Assembly: GCF_022201045.2 (NCBI RefSeq)
Contig: NC_068557.1
Coordinates: 28,311,501 to 28,375,500 of the forward strand
Reading direction: 5' to 3'
Source of the DNA: Citrus sinensis
Taxonomy: Eukaryota > Streptophyta > Magnoliopsida > Sapindales > Rutaceae
DNA: 64,000 bases
Positions within the stretch are counted from its first letter, which is position 1. Each line of letters starts with the position of its first letter. Positions 48,333 to 60,285 of the stretch are shown piece after piece. Under the pieces are notes generated by a model. That model was not told the origin of the DNA and made no database searches. It saw only the letters and a program-made list of their open reading frames with translations. The position numbers and the translations under genes were made by a program.

Positions 48333-49981
48333 TTAGTGCTTACATCACTCAATTTCACTTCCAATTTCAACGCTTGAGAAGAAAAAAAAATTATACTTTT
48401 ACTAAATATTTTGTATCACCCTAGTAAATAAATACTTAATCGACACCCATGTAATCATTTTCTTAATTTAAAATTTACTGAAACTCCCTTAAATCGATTC
48501 CACTAGTTAAATATTTCGCTAAAAAAAAAAAAATTAAAACCCCGTTACATACAGAGACTCAAATTCAATGGCAGCTCCGAGGCCCTTAGACAATTGCCTA
48601 ATTTACTTGCCCATTGAACATGAGTAAACTAAAAAGCAAAATGAATGAAATGGATAGACTTACCGTCAAGCTATTGGATTTGGATGAAATCTCAATTTCT
48701 AAATGAAAACACGCGTAGCTAATCTACCGGAGAGGGAATGGGGATGGGGATAGCGGCCAAACTAGCTGTGTTTGTCATCACGTTGAGCTGTTTTCATTAA
48801 AAGCGACTTCCCGATTCCTACCTCTTATTTTTATTTCCGTCGTTGACAAGAATTGACGGTCACGGCTCCATGCATGTGGCGCGGATTATGTTTCAATCAA
48901 ATATTATTATAATATAAAATACGGGGCTGTTTACTTTACGCATTTTGCAAGAAAAAAAAAAAATGGTTGAGGAGAATCACCATCCGGATGTTAATAAAAT
49001 ATTAAAAAATTTATAATCTTTAATGTATTAAAATTTATATTTATTTTATTTTATTTTATTAACATCTTAACTAGAGATTTATTGTTACATTATATATTAT
49101 ACTAATATACTATAGATAGGTTTAACACAATATATTGTATTGTATTAGTTGTATTGTATTATAATATATTACAGTAGGGTGTATTAAGTTGTAATATAAT
49201 ATTATGTTTGGTGCAATACATATTGTAGCACATGTAATAATATTTTTTATCATTATTTATATTACTTTTAAATTAATAATATTCAAATTTATTAATATTT
49301 ATGCATTTATTATTGGTTATATTAAATTATTAAATAATAATTAATTTTTATATATCAGTTATTATAATATAATTAAACAACATATTAGTTAGTTATATTA
49401 TATAAATAAAAATTAATATTATATAATATTAAATTGAATTAAAAATCTATTTTATTTATTATTGTAATAAATAAATTGTTAAAAAAAAACTAATGCAGCA
49501 ATTTGCTGCAACCAAACATGGAACCCCGTTTTATGAGGAGTGAAAAACACACCCTATATATATAGTATAGTATAATATAAATGGCTTCTTTAGAATGCTA
49601 AGTCCGAAGTGGAATAATGTTGAACAGATTGTCTTACTGCAACGCATCAATGGATTGGATAAAAATTACAGCGATTACAAATAGTACAAGGTTGTGTTCA
49701 TATGCAAATATCAAGTTAATTACTCAGAAAGTCCAGCGGCTGATCATTCGAGTAAATTTGTGGATCACGCCGGGGAAGGGTGCCACTGGCCCATAATGAA
49801 TTGATTCTTAAACCCAAGCCCATATTGTTTTCATATCTGGTCTTGGGCCTTGGAAGTGCCACGGACTCACGGGTTTGGTCAGGAATACAATTTTGCTTTT
49901 AATTTGCGGAAATTATAATTGTATAAATAAAAAAGAAAATATTAAAATTTGAAAAAGAAGACCGTTCGGTTGGGCGGGAAT
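48333..49981. other. AT-rich intergenic region
   Basis: No gene. About 49080-49530 is extremely AT-rich and repeats TTGTATTGTATTA- and GTTTGGTGCAATAC-like motifs also seen near 21850. This suggests another old MITE whose ends I could not define. Confidence 0.45.
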
Positions 49982-50951
49982 TAGGGATGTCAAAATCCGG
50001 ATCCGGGTCTGAGTTTAGCCTTTCCGGTTCCGGACCCGGATGATAATTTTTAATACTGAACTCGGATGTAAATCCAGATATTTTTCTCCCGGGTCCGGTC
50101 CGGGTTAAACCCGGAAAAATCCCAATTCCCGAATTCTGGGTTTATAACCCGGATGATTCCTAACGACATGCATCTTTCCATCTCTTTCTTCAGTGAACTC
50201 CTTTCTAATCCCTAATCTATTAACACCAATTATGGAAATTAAAAAAAAAAGAAAGAAATAAAACCCAAGATATCAGACAACACAAATTCAATTATCAAAC
50301 ATAATCATGGTGTCTTGACGATGATGATGACAAATTGGGTTTTGTGGGGCTAGGTCAAGAAAAGGAGAAAGCATAAATGACGGCTGAAGTTTTTTTCTCC
50401 AAATAACAAATGAACATCTGAGAGTAAATCACAACAACTTTTAGGTTTCTAGATGCAAAACAACTGGGGTTAGAAGTGCAGCGACCAAAACCGAGATCCC
50501 GATTTACGAAGGTGGACAAACGTTGGCCAAAACCGTGACATGGCTGGACGAACGATGGTTGATGATGACGATGAACACAAACACAGTGAAGGTGGTGAAA
50601 CAATGATGAGTGACGACGACGATTTGATGAAAGGAAGGGCTGAAGAGAGAGAGGAAATGTTTGGATTTGGTTTGGCGGCCATGGCTGTGAATATGGGCAT
50701 TAGGACTGATTTTTTTTTTAATTTTCTATTTATATCAAAATAATTTAAAAATTAATATAAAAATAAACTTATCCGGGTCCGAGTTTCGAATTTGTGGGTT
50801 TATCGAATCCGGATCCGGTCCCAGAAACGTCCGGGTTGAAAATATTAAATCCGAATACCAAATTTAATTTACTCCGATATGGATTGAACCCGGTCCAAAA
50901 TTTCCGGAATCGTCCGGATCCGGGCCGGGTCCGGATTTAATTGCCATCCAT
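49982..50951. mobile_element. Non-autonomous inverted-repeat element (probably hAT) with CCGGATCCGG-rich ends
   Basis: The element begins TAGGGATGTCAAAATCCGGA and ends TCCGGATTTAATTGCCATCC followed by AT. Both subterminal regions carry many inverted and direct copies of TCCGGATCCGGGTC-like motifs. It is flanked by the perfect direct repeat GGCGGGAAT (49973-49981 and 50952-50960), 8 bp of which would be a hAT target duplication. The 970-bp body includes a low-complexity open frame at 50470-50700 on the minus strand that I do not call a gene. Confidence 0.75.
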
Positions 50952-51083
50952 GGCGGGAATCCTTATGGGACGCGCGGATAAGGGAGCGAATGAATCGAAA
51001 AGCTTTTATATAGATCAATTAAGCGGTAAATTAGTATCTTTTCAATTCTCACTCGTTTCAGTTCACTCAAATTCAGATATCGT

Positions 51084-52309
51084 ATGGCTTTGTATTCTCC
51101 AAGAACCGGCTGCAAGCCTAAGCTCAAACGGGTGTGATTTGTTCATTTTGGCTCAAAGGCAGATGTAAAAGGAATCCGTGTCGCTTTTTGCGTAATAAGC
51201 CTGAGCCGCCGATGATTCAACCAGAAGAACAGCTCCGAGTCCGACCAAAGATTCCACCACCCATCCCCAGATTAGGGTTTGTAATAACTGGATTTCTGAT
51301 TCTTGCGTCTACGGCGACAAATGCCGATTTTTGCATTCATGGGTTCACTCCGTTGACGGCGACAACACCACCAACAGTCTCGCGACGTTGATGAAATTAA
51401 ACGGTCACAAGAAAGCCGTTACGAATGTCGGGCTCCCTTCCGGGTCGAATAAATTGTATTCGGGTTCTAGGGACGGTAGAGTTAGTGTGTGGGATCGCGA
51501 CTCCGGCAGGTGTGTCAATGTTATCACCAACGGGGCTGAAATTGGTTGTTTGATTAGCGAAGGTTCGTGGGTTTTTCTCGGTTTGCCTAACGCCGTTAAA
51601 TCTTGGAGAGTTAACGCGGCTAGCGGTAATTACTAGTCGTTTGTTTCCAAGGACCAATTGGGCGAGTTAATGCTTTGGTGGTTAATAATGATCTTTTGTT
51701 TGCTGGTTCTGAAGGTGGTGTGATCTCGGTTTGGAAAGGAACCTTTGTGGCGAATCCCTTTAAACAGGTGGCTTCAATAAGAGCCCCTCTCTGGTTCTGT
51801 TCTCTCTCTAGCTCTAACGATACCCGTTGGAATTCAAAGGAAGAGGCTGCTGTTTTCGAGTTCTGTGGACACACAACTAGGACTTGGAATCTTGACAACT
51901 TAGAGTGTGTTCAGACACTAAAGGGGCACAGTGATACTGTGACGTCTTTGCTGTTCTGGGATGAGTATTTGTTCTCGTCTTCATTGGACGAGACCATCAA
52001 AATTTGGTTTACTAACCAAGATGGCAGATTTTGAGGCTGTATACACACACGAAGAACAATGCGGAGTTGTCTTCACTTTTTGGGATGCTTGATGCTGAGG
52101 CTAAACCTGTCCTGTTCTCGTCGGGTAAAGACTCTGCAATTCGCCTCTACGAGTTACCTTCCTTCAAGTTGAGAGCCGGAATTTTCTCACGAAGAGAAGT
52201 TGAAGTTGATCAAATTGGTCCTGCTGGCCTGTTTTTCCCTGGAGACGCGAGTGGTTCGGTTGGTGTTTGGAAGTGGCTGCTGGCAGAGCAACAGAAAATG
52301 GAGACTTGA
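51084..52309 (+). pseudogene. CCCH zinc finger/WD40 (ZFWD-type) pseudogene
   Basis: An intronless region starts at ATG 51084 (MALYSPRTGCKPKL) and ends at a TGA at 52307-52309. Its pieces match the plant ZFWD family (zinc finger CCCH protein 48/59/62/63 type): a first CCCH finger (SFWLKGRCKRNPCRFL), a second (NNWISDSCVYGDKCRFLHSW), then WD40 repeats (LPSGSNKLYSGSRDGRVSVW, NDLLFAGSEGGVISVW, DEYLFSSSLDETIKIW) and the closing GPAGLFFPGDASGSVGVWKW. The reading frame changes at least four times: near 51135, near 51275, near 51640 and near 52034. Intact members are about 400-450 residues, so nearly full length is present. The absence of introns suits a retrocopy, though some family members may naturally lack introns. 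It starts about 130 bp right of the transposon at 49982-50951. Confidence 0.8.
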
Positions 52310-53102
52310 GTTATGAAAACTTGTACAGACACTATTTTTTATTTTTCAATTTTACTAATATGGTTTTACCACTGAGATAGATAGATCTCTTTTCTCATCT
52401 TACCCCTATATCCACAGCTAGAATTATTACATTTCAATAACCCTTTAGAACCCTTATTCAGAAGGGTTTTAGCCAAAGATGTTAACTTTTCATTTGCTTT
52501 CAAAATTCCTTTAATTTTCTCCCAGACGTGAATATGAAAATTTCAATCAAAATTTTGTAGTAGAAACACTCATTTCTTCCCAATTTTTCATCGAGTTTGC
52601 CCAACTCAATATTGAAATTGGTCTGTCCAAGTCCAAGAATGTATGTTTTCTCCCCTAACTTTAGTACGTGCACAAAAATTTCTGCTGAAATTTGTTCGAG
52701 TGCGGGTAATTTATTATATTAGATATATACTGATCATCGAAAGCCACGAACGGACTCCTTGCGGAGTTACCATGAACAAAAGATTCCGCGTGATTGTTGG
52801 TTTTTCAATACAAATTCATGAAGAATCATTCATATCTGAGTGCTACTTGAAAGTGGAAACTGCTTTCCCCTAGGAATCTCAAGCTGATAGAACATAAATG
52901 TTACATTATTGCTGTGTTATCCTTACTCCACAAATGGATGATTTACAAGATCTGGGTCCTCGAACAATGATCGGAAAATAAATATTTTTATCAGAAGAAA
53001 AGAATGTGACAAAAAAAACCAAGGGGTTAAAGTCCCTCGCCTTACAAGAAGAATAATTGAAATAATTAAACAAAAACTCTGGCACAATGTGTTGGTCTTC
53101 TG
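52310..53102. other. Intergenic region
   Basis: Mixed AT-rich sequence between the zinc-finger pseudogene and the 3' end of the prenyltransferase gene. No supported gene. Confidence 0.5.
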
Positions 53103-56100
53103 TTATTTATTTCTTGTGATGACTCTATGAGTGAGATCTAAAAGTGCACGCCTTGACTTTGTAACATCCTCATCATTGTTTTCAGGTAGAGAATCAATCG
53201 CAGCTGCAGCAAGATTAGCATGCTTCACGGCCAGTTCTCTTGTCTTTTGTATCCCTCGACTCTTCCCAAGGTACTCAAGGGCCTGCAATCCCAGATATCA
53301 ACCAACTAAGAAAAAATTGACAAGATAACAGCTGTATCCATAAATAAGTAAATGCTTCATAATTGCAGCTCTATTTCAGCACACAAAAACATTTCTTACG
53401 GACCAAAACGCCTGACCCACGAGATTACTGATGAAGAATATGACTAAAAAGCTAAATTATATTATCCTCTGTTCATCACTTCCAGGACTTGTAAGAAAGT
53501 TCTATTCTCATATAAATAATACGAGGCAATCCACAATGATGCAATGGAAGTGGGGGGGCCATAAATTATCTGACTTGCATTATCATTGTAATAAACGACA
53601 CCTTAAATTGTCCTAACACTAAAAGAACTTAAAAAATGCCTTTAGAATTCCGAATTGCAGTTGGATGTCAAAGCCAAAATAAAATCATTTTAGGTAAATG
53701 AGGACCTATTATCAAACATGTGTTTTCATTGTTCACGAAACCATGCATACCCAATTGTGCCACCTAATAAAGACACCCTCAGCACAAAAAGAGGAAATAT
53801 TATTCACCAGTTATCTACAGCAAGTTCAGTGAAAGGAGAATTACATCACAAAATAATTATCAAAATTACGAGTAGATTGAACTACTTACAATATCAACAT
53901 TTGAGGAATCCTCGAAGCCTTGCTCAACTACTGTGCGTAACTGAGGGAACTCTTCCATGGCAAACAATATTGGAGCTGTTATGATTCCCTGTACCAGGGA
54001 AGAAAAGAAGGTAATAGAAATCAAACACTACCATAAAAAATCCTGAGACATCATCATATAACTTATCTCAAATAAAAGCACTGCACATAGTAATGTGTCA
54101 ATAAGTTAACACAAGTCAAAAATTTATTGGTTATGACAAGGCCAGATGCATTCATCTGCGCATATTCCCTTTAATGAGGAAGTAATAGGTTGTAAATCTG
54201 ATCAAGGCAAGTTAATATCTCAGAGGCTTTTTGTTGATATGGTTAAGACAAGTTAAAAGTCCAAGTCATAATAAAATATTTCCCAAACTTGAGGATGATT
54301 GTCACAAAATTGCAATAAATAGTACAATCCTAGCAAGAGAATTTACATGTATTTTTTAAGAATATAGAGCAAGGTACTTGACAAGATGCCTGTCATGGCT
54401 TCTAGAAACAATATTCGAGCCTGTACACCCTAAAGTATCTCCGATGCAATAAAGAGCAAGGATAGATATATTACATGCCGGATGTCAGATAAAGAACCCT
54501 TTCCAAGAGAGGCTGATGTGCCAGTGAAATCGAGAACATCGTCGATTAATTGATATGCCAGACCCTGGAAAGAAAAGTAAAATCAGAATGAAAGTAAGTT
54601 GAAAAGGGATAAAGAGAAAATGCAATCATGCCACACTGCCCTAATTCTGTATTTTACATAATGACATATTACAACTGTGCACATTCAGCCACATCCAGGG
54701 CTTGCATCAAGCTAATAATGGTATGTGGTAATTTTGAGAACAAGTGAGTCACCCCACATATATCTCCCCTCTATACTTAATGCACCATGCAATGGCCAAT
54801 AAAAAATTGGCGATATAAACAATCAAGATGCTTCTCCAACAGAATTAAATACAAACATCGTTTATGAATAACTTAGAGCAGGAGAACAAATGTACAAACC
54901 AGATTCTTTCCATAATCAAAAGCTAATATTGCCACTTCGGCTGTTTGTCCAGCAAGAAGGGCAATTGCCTTGCAGCTGTTTGAGATTAATGATGCGGTCT
55001 TGTAGTATGTTTTTTGCATATAATAATCCATGCTGCATTTTGTAATAAATAGTTAGCTAAAGATAAAAGGATTTTGAAGATACACATCAAGCAATGAGCA
55101 CTCAACAGAATTTCAATAAGTATACGATCACGGACAGGCATGAGGTAATCATATGTATGTGTAAGAAGGCACAAAAAGCGATACCAGGTAGGTCACCACC
55201 TATCAAACTGTCAGCAAACTTGTACATTATTATAGCTACAACTGTGTGTGGATACCACTTGGGAGCAAAACTAGGCAAGAAACCTCAACAGGAACTGGCA
55301 ATAGAAAAAGCCCTTAAATTAAATTACAAGGATAAAAATATACTTGGAAGTTAATCAACAAGTTTCAGAAGACTATCATAATTATTGGAAGGTGCAACTG
55401 GCCATGAGGTTGGAGAATAAATCCACAATGAGAAAAAATTACATGTGTGCAGACAAGTGAGTCCCCTTATCTCTGAGGACTTTTAAGTGCAAATCCAACC
55501 TTCTAGAGGCAATGAAAAGGAGAGAAAGAAAAATAAAGAGAAAATGGAGAATCAGGGGGGGGGGGGGGTGAGAAAGTGATTAGCAAAAACCAGCCAGCTG
55601 CAACTGATCTCTGAGGCTTTTTTCCCCCCTCCCCAAAAGGAAAGCCAATATGGTCAATTTCTCCTGTGAGACAATTTCTTATGGTAGTTTTTGTTTCAAA
55701 CCGAAAAAAAAAAAAAAAATCATAATCAACAAGGCAAGAGTTTCCTGAATTAAAGGCAATTGGAACAATGGCTGTCCAGTAGTGAAAACTAAGCAAAGAT
55801 GAAAGTGCAAGACAAGCAAATATCCAAATGTAGCTGAAATAGGATTGTATTATACCTACAACGTTGGTCAGATGATGTTGTCATTTGCATGGTTTCACCA
55901 GTAACAAGATGCTCTACAACGGTTGCCAGTAACGTCACAACCTACAAACACAGTGCAATAATAAGTAGGATATAAAATAGGTGTGGAGCCCACAAACTTG
56001 TCAAAAATACCCCATAAAACCAATACTGTGAAAGCAAAATTATTGAAAGTCAAGATAATTTCAGAAAGTTCCCCCTTGAAGTGGCTTTTACCAGTAAGTT

Positions 56101-59100
56101 CATTTCTCCCTAGCACATAGTGCAATAGCTTAAACTTGACACATAAGCAAGTTTATGATTCATTAGACACAGTGAACTAACTAGTCACAGACTGGACATT
56201 CAGACTGTTGCCATAAGCAATGCAATTTCTGGCCATACAATGGCTACGTAGTGTATTAAGAGAGGAATGCCAGGAACTGGAAGTCTAGATTGTTTTCTAA
56301 TAAAAATGAAAATCTTCAGACTGAAACCTTGTAATCCATATTTCTATAAGAAAAATTTTAAATCGTTAAGGAGCCAAGGACTTGCCACTAATGCAATAAC
56401 AACTACTACTGCAAAACTAAAAGTCACGTGTTTATAAATAAACATAAAATAATAAGAATAATAGAAAACACACAAATCCATATACCTCTGTGTTTTTCAA
56501 AGAGGCAAGGGCAACACAAGCACGGGAAAGAAGAAAATCACCCGCTAATACAGCTAACTGCATAAAAATGAACAGGGAAAAGTTAACAACAGAAGCTTGG
56601 CTCACAATCCTCAAAATATAATTCTTCCGAATGTAACAGAAGAGCCAATTTGGACTAGACTACAAATCAGATAAAAATTATACCATGCACATTAAAATCC
56701 TTACAAACCATCACATGAAGTTTTATCTCAACATTTTCATAAATGATTAGGACAAACTACACGAGCTCAACTTAGTTAAAAGAAAAAGAAAAAGAAACGA
56801 AAGCAAATACAACCACCTTATTGCCCATTACAAAATTCAATGAACCAATACCACGCCTGGTATCTGCATCATCCAAGACATCATCATGAAGAAGGCTTGC
56901 TACCTAAGAAAAAGATATTATTACATTATTCTACAAGCGGGCTACAAGCACAATTATTGAAGTGGAAGGACTATAACTAAGTGTAAATAGCAAACAAAAG
57001 TAGCTTCTCTGTAACAGAAATACAAAATTGTAGGAAACAGACATGGATCATCTCTGTAATCTCAGCTATACATTGTTGCCTTGTACGTAGTTCAGTCGCC
57101 AAAGCATCTTCTACTCCATCATGTAGAGGTTCAGGTACTCGCACATTCAGAGCTGTTGCCATCAGCAATAAAACCTGCATGTAAATGTCCATAACCAAAG
57201 TAGTTGCAACTGTTAGCCTATTAAATATTAATTAGAGATATGGATTGAACTATAACTGATAAAATAATAAAAAACAACAAAAGAGAAAGAATATAGTCAC
57301 AGAAATCAGCAAATAAGCCATAATGTCAGTACCGTGGGACGGAACCTCTTTCCTTCCACCCCCATTTTAAAGAAATACTCAGCAGCTGAGGCAAGCTTAG
57401 GCACCTGGATAATAAGTAAATCTCACTTCAATCACATGATATCAAACTTGACTGGTAACATTAAAGAAACATCATATCTGCTATCAGGCCAGAGCATAAT
57501 TATCAGTACTCAATCAAAGGAATGGCGTGTTATTATATACCTCAGCAACTACCATGGAGCGCAACCTTTTAGCAAGTATTGACAGTTCATCAGCAACAAG
57601 AGAAAATGGGTCGAGCTGCTCCTGGGAATCAGTATCCTATATGCAGTTCAGTCAAACCAAGTCCATAGCTTCCATAAAGAGACAGAAAAAGACTACCATA
57701 GACATAATAATGTGGGAGACTCAAATTTTAATAGTTCATGAACTCGGGTATTCAAAAATCTTTCATTAAATTTTTTTTTAAAAAAAAGATAGGCATAACT
57801 AATCTGAAATATAATAGTCAGCAAAAACATCAATAAACAATATCAAAATGCTACACCTAACCTCAATTACGGAGCTGCTCTGGTGATGAATTTGATGTCT
57901 AATTCCATGCAAGGCAGGCAAACTCCATGAATAAGCTTCTCTGCAACCCAAAACCTACTAATCACCAATAACAATAACAAGTAAAACATAGAAGGCCAAC
58001 CCACTGATCACTACCTTGTATACATGCATGCAAGCATACATTTCGTTCATGTCAGAGTATTAAAGATCCAAGATGCCAATAATTTGTTAAAAAGCCAAAA
58101 GTAAAAGCTTCATAGATATTTATACCATCCACCACACAGCAAGCTAGAAATGTCTCCTAACTTAGCTTGATACAAATTATTTAAAAAGCACTGATATGAA
58201 TTCCATTTTAACATGTAGAAGGATCACAAAATTTCAGAGTATTGCTGCCCATCCCCTCCCCACACAGGTATGGTATAAGTCACCTTGTCTTACTCAGTGA
58301 AATATTACCGGAGTCCTGAAAGCAAAATAGGAATAAAGTTCAGCATCACTAGCCTCTCACCAAGGTCATTATTTTAGAGAATTCTTTGGTTTCCTCATAA
58401 TTTACTCGCACAGCTAATCTCCTTCAAAAACCAAATACTGTACCGACAGACACAGCCTTATCTCCCAGTTTTTTTTAAATGAAACAAATCTTTCGCCTAA
58501 CAGGGCTACAGTTAATCAAGGGCAGATTGAATCCTTCACCCAACCAACTGTAATAACATAAGTGGACATAGAGAAGAAAACTCATAATTCTTAAACCCAG
58601 AAACAATTAAATGAAAGGCAGTATTACTGACCACTGTTCCACTGAATAATGATAAAAAAAAAAAATTCAACAAAAGCTTTCAGCAAAGATTACATCCATG
58701 GCAACTAAAATGATTCCAAATACGGGCAAAATCAAATCCAAAAAAGTCTCAGCTCAGCTTAGCAGCTATTCATTAGATATTAAGGTACCAACCTATGCCC
58801 ATTACAGCAAAAGACTCGTACAAGAAAATAATACACAAGCAAACCCATATTTCTTCTAAACGCATCAAACACAAATTTAATTGAATAACAACCCCACAGC
58901 GTTTGGATCATCAAACCCAGTGCATGTAGGTCAAAATAAAACATCCATCATAAAAAACGTGACCTCATTATCAATCTGAAGCTCCAAACTTCAGTTAAGT
59001 TACCATTTAGAAGTTTTCAACTTTGCCCAGCCGCATACAATATTGAAGAAGAACAACCTCAAAAGGTTTTTATTTATTTATTTTTTTGTCCCCGTCATAT

Positions 59101-59259
59101 GGGCACGTGCATAATTACCTTCACAGAAGAGTCCGCCGCAGCAGCAGCAGCAGAGTGTGAAGCACCGGAGAGAAGCGGGTGAGAGGGAAGCCAACGGCGG
59201 CCAAACGGAGTCTTTTTCGAGATTCTAGAAATCCGAGAAAGTCCACGATAAATTAACAT
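53103..59259 (-). CDS. SPS3: Long-chain polyprenyl (solanesyl) diphosphate synthase, SPS3/GPS1 type
   Basis: Twelve minus-strand exons: 59259-59119, 57954-57862, 57621-57541, 57404-57333, 57174-57043, 56903-56817, 56557-56486, 55941-55856, 55032-54900, 54564-54475, 53988-53890, 53282-53103. They give 421 residues; Arabidopsis At2g34630 has 422. All junctions are GT-AG and in phase. The first aspartate-rich motif is DDVLD at 180-184 and the second is DDVLD at 307-311 (LIDDVLDFTGTSASLGKGS). The end LTHRVITRNK is shared with the Arabidopsis protein. The basic, Arg/Ser-rich N-terminus (MLIYRGLSRISRISKK) looks like a mitochondrial targeting sequence. The enzyme elongates allylic diphosphates with IPP; the Arabidopsis protein was first described as a geranyl diphosphate synthase and later as the mitochondrial solanesyl-type synthase for ubiquinone side chains. 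Product length here is inferred. A diverged tandem copy lies immediately upstream on the same strand. Confidence 0.95.
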
Positions 59260-60285
59260 CCTTTATTCAGTTAATTAATAAAAAGAACGGCGGAGGAGAT
59301 TTAAGATTTGAGAGATGGCGTTGGGTCGGTCAATGAGAAAGTCAAAGCACAAAAGGGGATAACAGCAACCGACTGCGGGGGAGTTTTAGCGTTGATTTGT
59401 TTAAGATAGAAGAGCCATTTATTTATTTTCCCTTTTTTATCATGTTCTGTTTCGGTTTGACTGATGACGACGGCCAGGCACAGCCATATAAAATGCATGT
59501 GCAGTTTTTAGTTCACAAACCCTTCGCCCTTTTTCTTTTCTTCCCTAGTTCTGGACAGTTTTCTAATTACTTTGGTCTTAATTATTTACAAAAATATTAA
59601 TCATCAAAAACATTATATGTTAATTAACATGACTAAATACTAGATCATTATGATTATGATTTCAAATTAAAATAATGATTTAAAAAACAAGTGACTCTTC
59701 CTACATAATAAAAGATTGAACGTACAATAAAGTACTCACCAATTGAACAGTATTTCTTTTACAATTTTATGTAATTAATATTAAGTATTTTTTTAAAGAA
59801 ATTTATATGCAATTGATGAGTAATTATATCGCTTACTTTAAACAATTTTGATTACTATTATTATTATTATTTTTTTTTTTTGTTTTGGAGGCTACGTATT
59901 GATTAACGACTTTTATCTTGAAACACGGAAGATGATTGCTCCCTTTTTAGGATTAACGAACCTTTTTTTTTTTTTTTTTTTAATTTTTGAATATAGGTTT
60001 AACGAACTTTTTAACAACAAAATTCAGAACTCAGAGGACCAATAATAGAACACGACTTGTCGTTCAAACTTCTGCGAACTCAAAACATTCAATCTTACTA
60101 TTAAAATAAATAAATAAAAAATATATGCGACTTTTCGGATGATGGAACAGCATACCAATTATCAAAAAAACATGTAGCAGCGAGATTCTTCACATGGTAA
60201 TAATTTCGGACAAGAATAGAAGCAAAAAAAAAAAAAAAAGATGATGAATTGGTAAAACAAAAGTAAAATAGCCAGATTGAATAAT
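59260..60285. other. Gap between the two tandem prenyltransferase genes
   Basis: It contains the SPS3 promoter and the 3' flank of the second copy, with T-rich tracts near 59870 and 59967. No gene seen. Confidence 0.6.

Noticed and set aside
50470-50700. A 76-codon serine-rich minus-strand open frame inside the transposon at 49982-50951
   Set aside because: Low complexity, no domain, and wholly within a non-autonomous element; a captured gene fragment cannot be shown from this sequence alone.
55503-55796. Open frame near the G-run at about 55554-55568
   Set aside because: It lies in an SPS3 intron and is driven by homopolymer and simple sequence.
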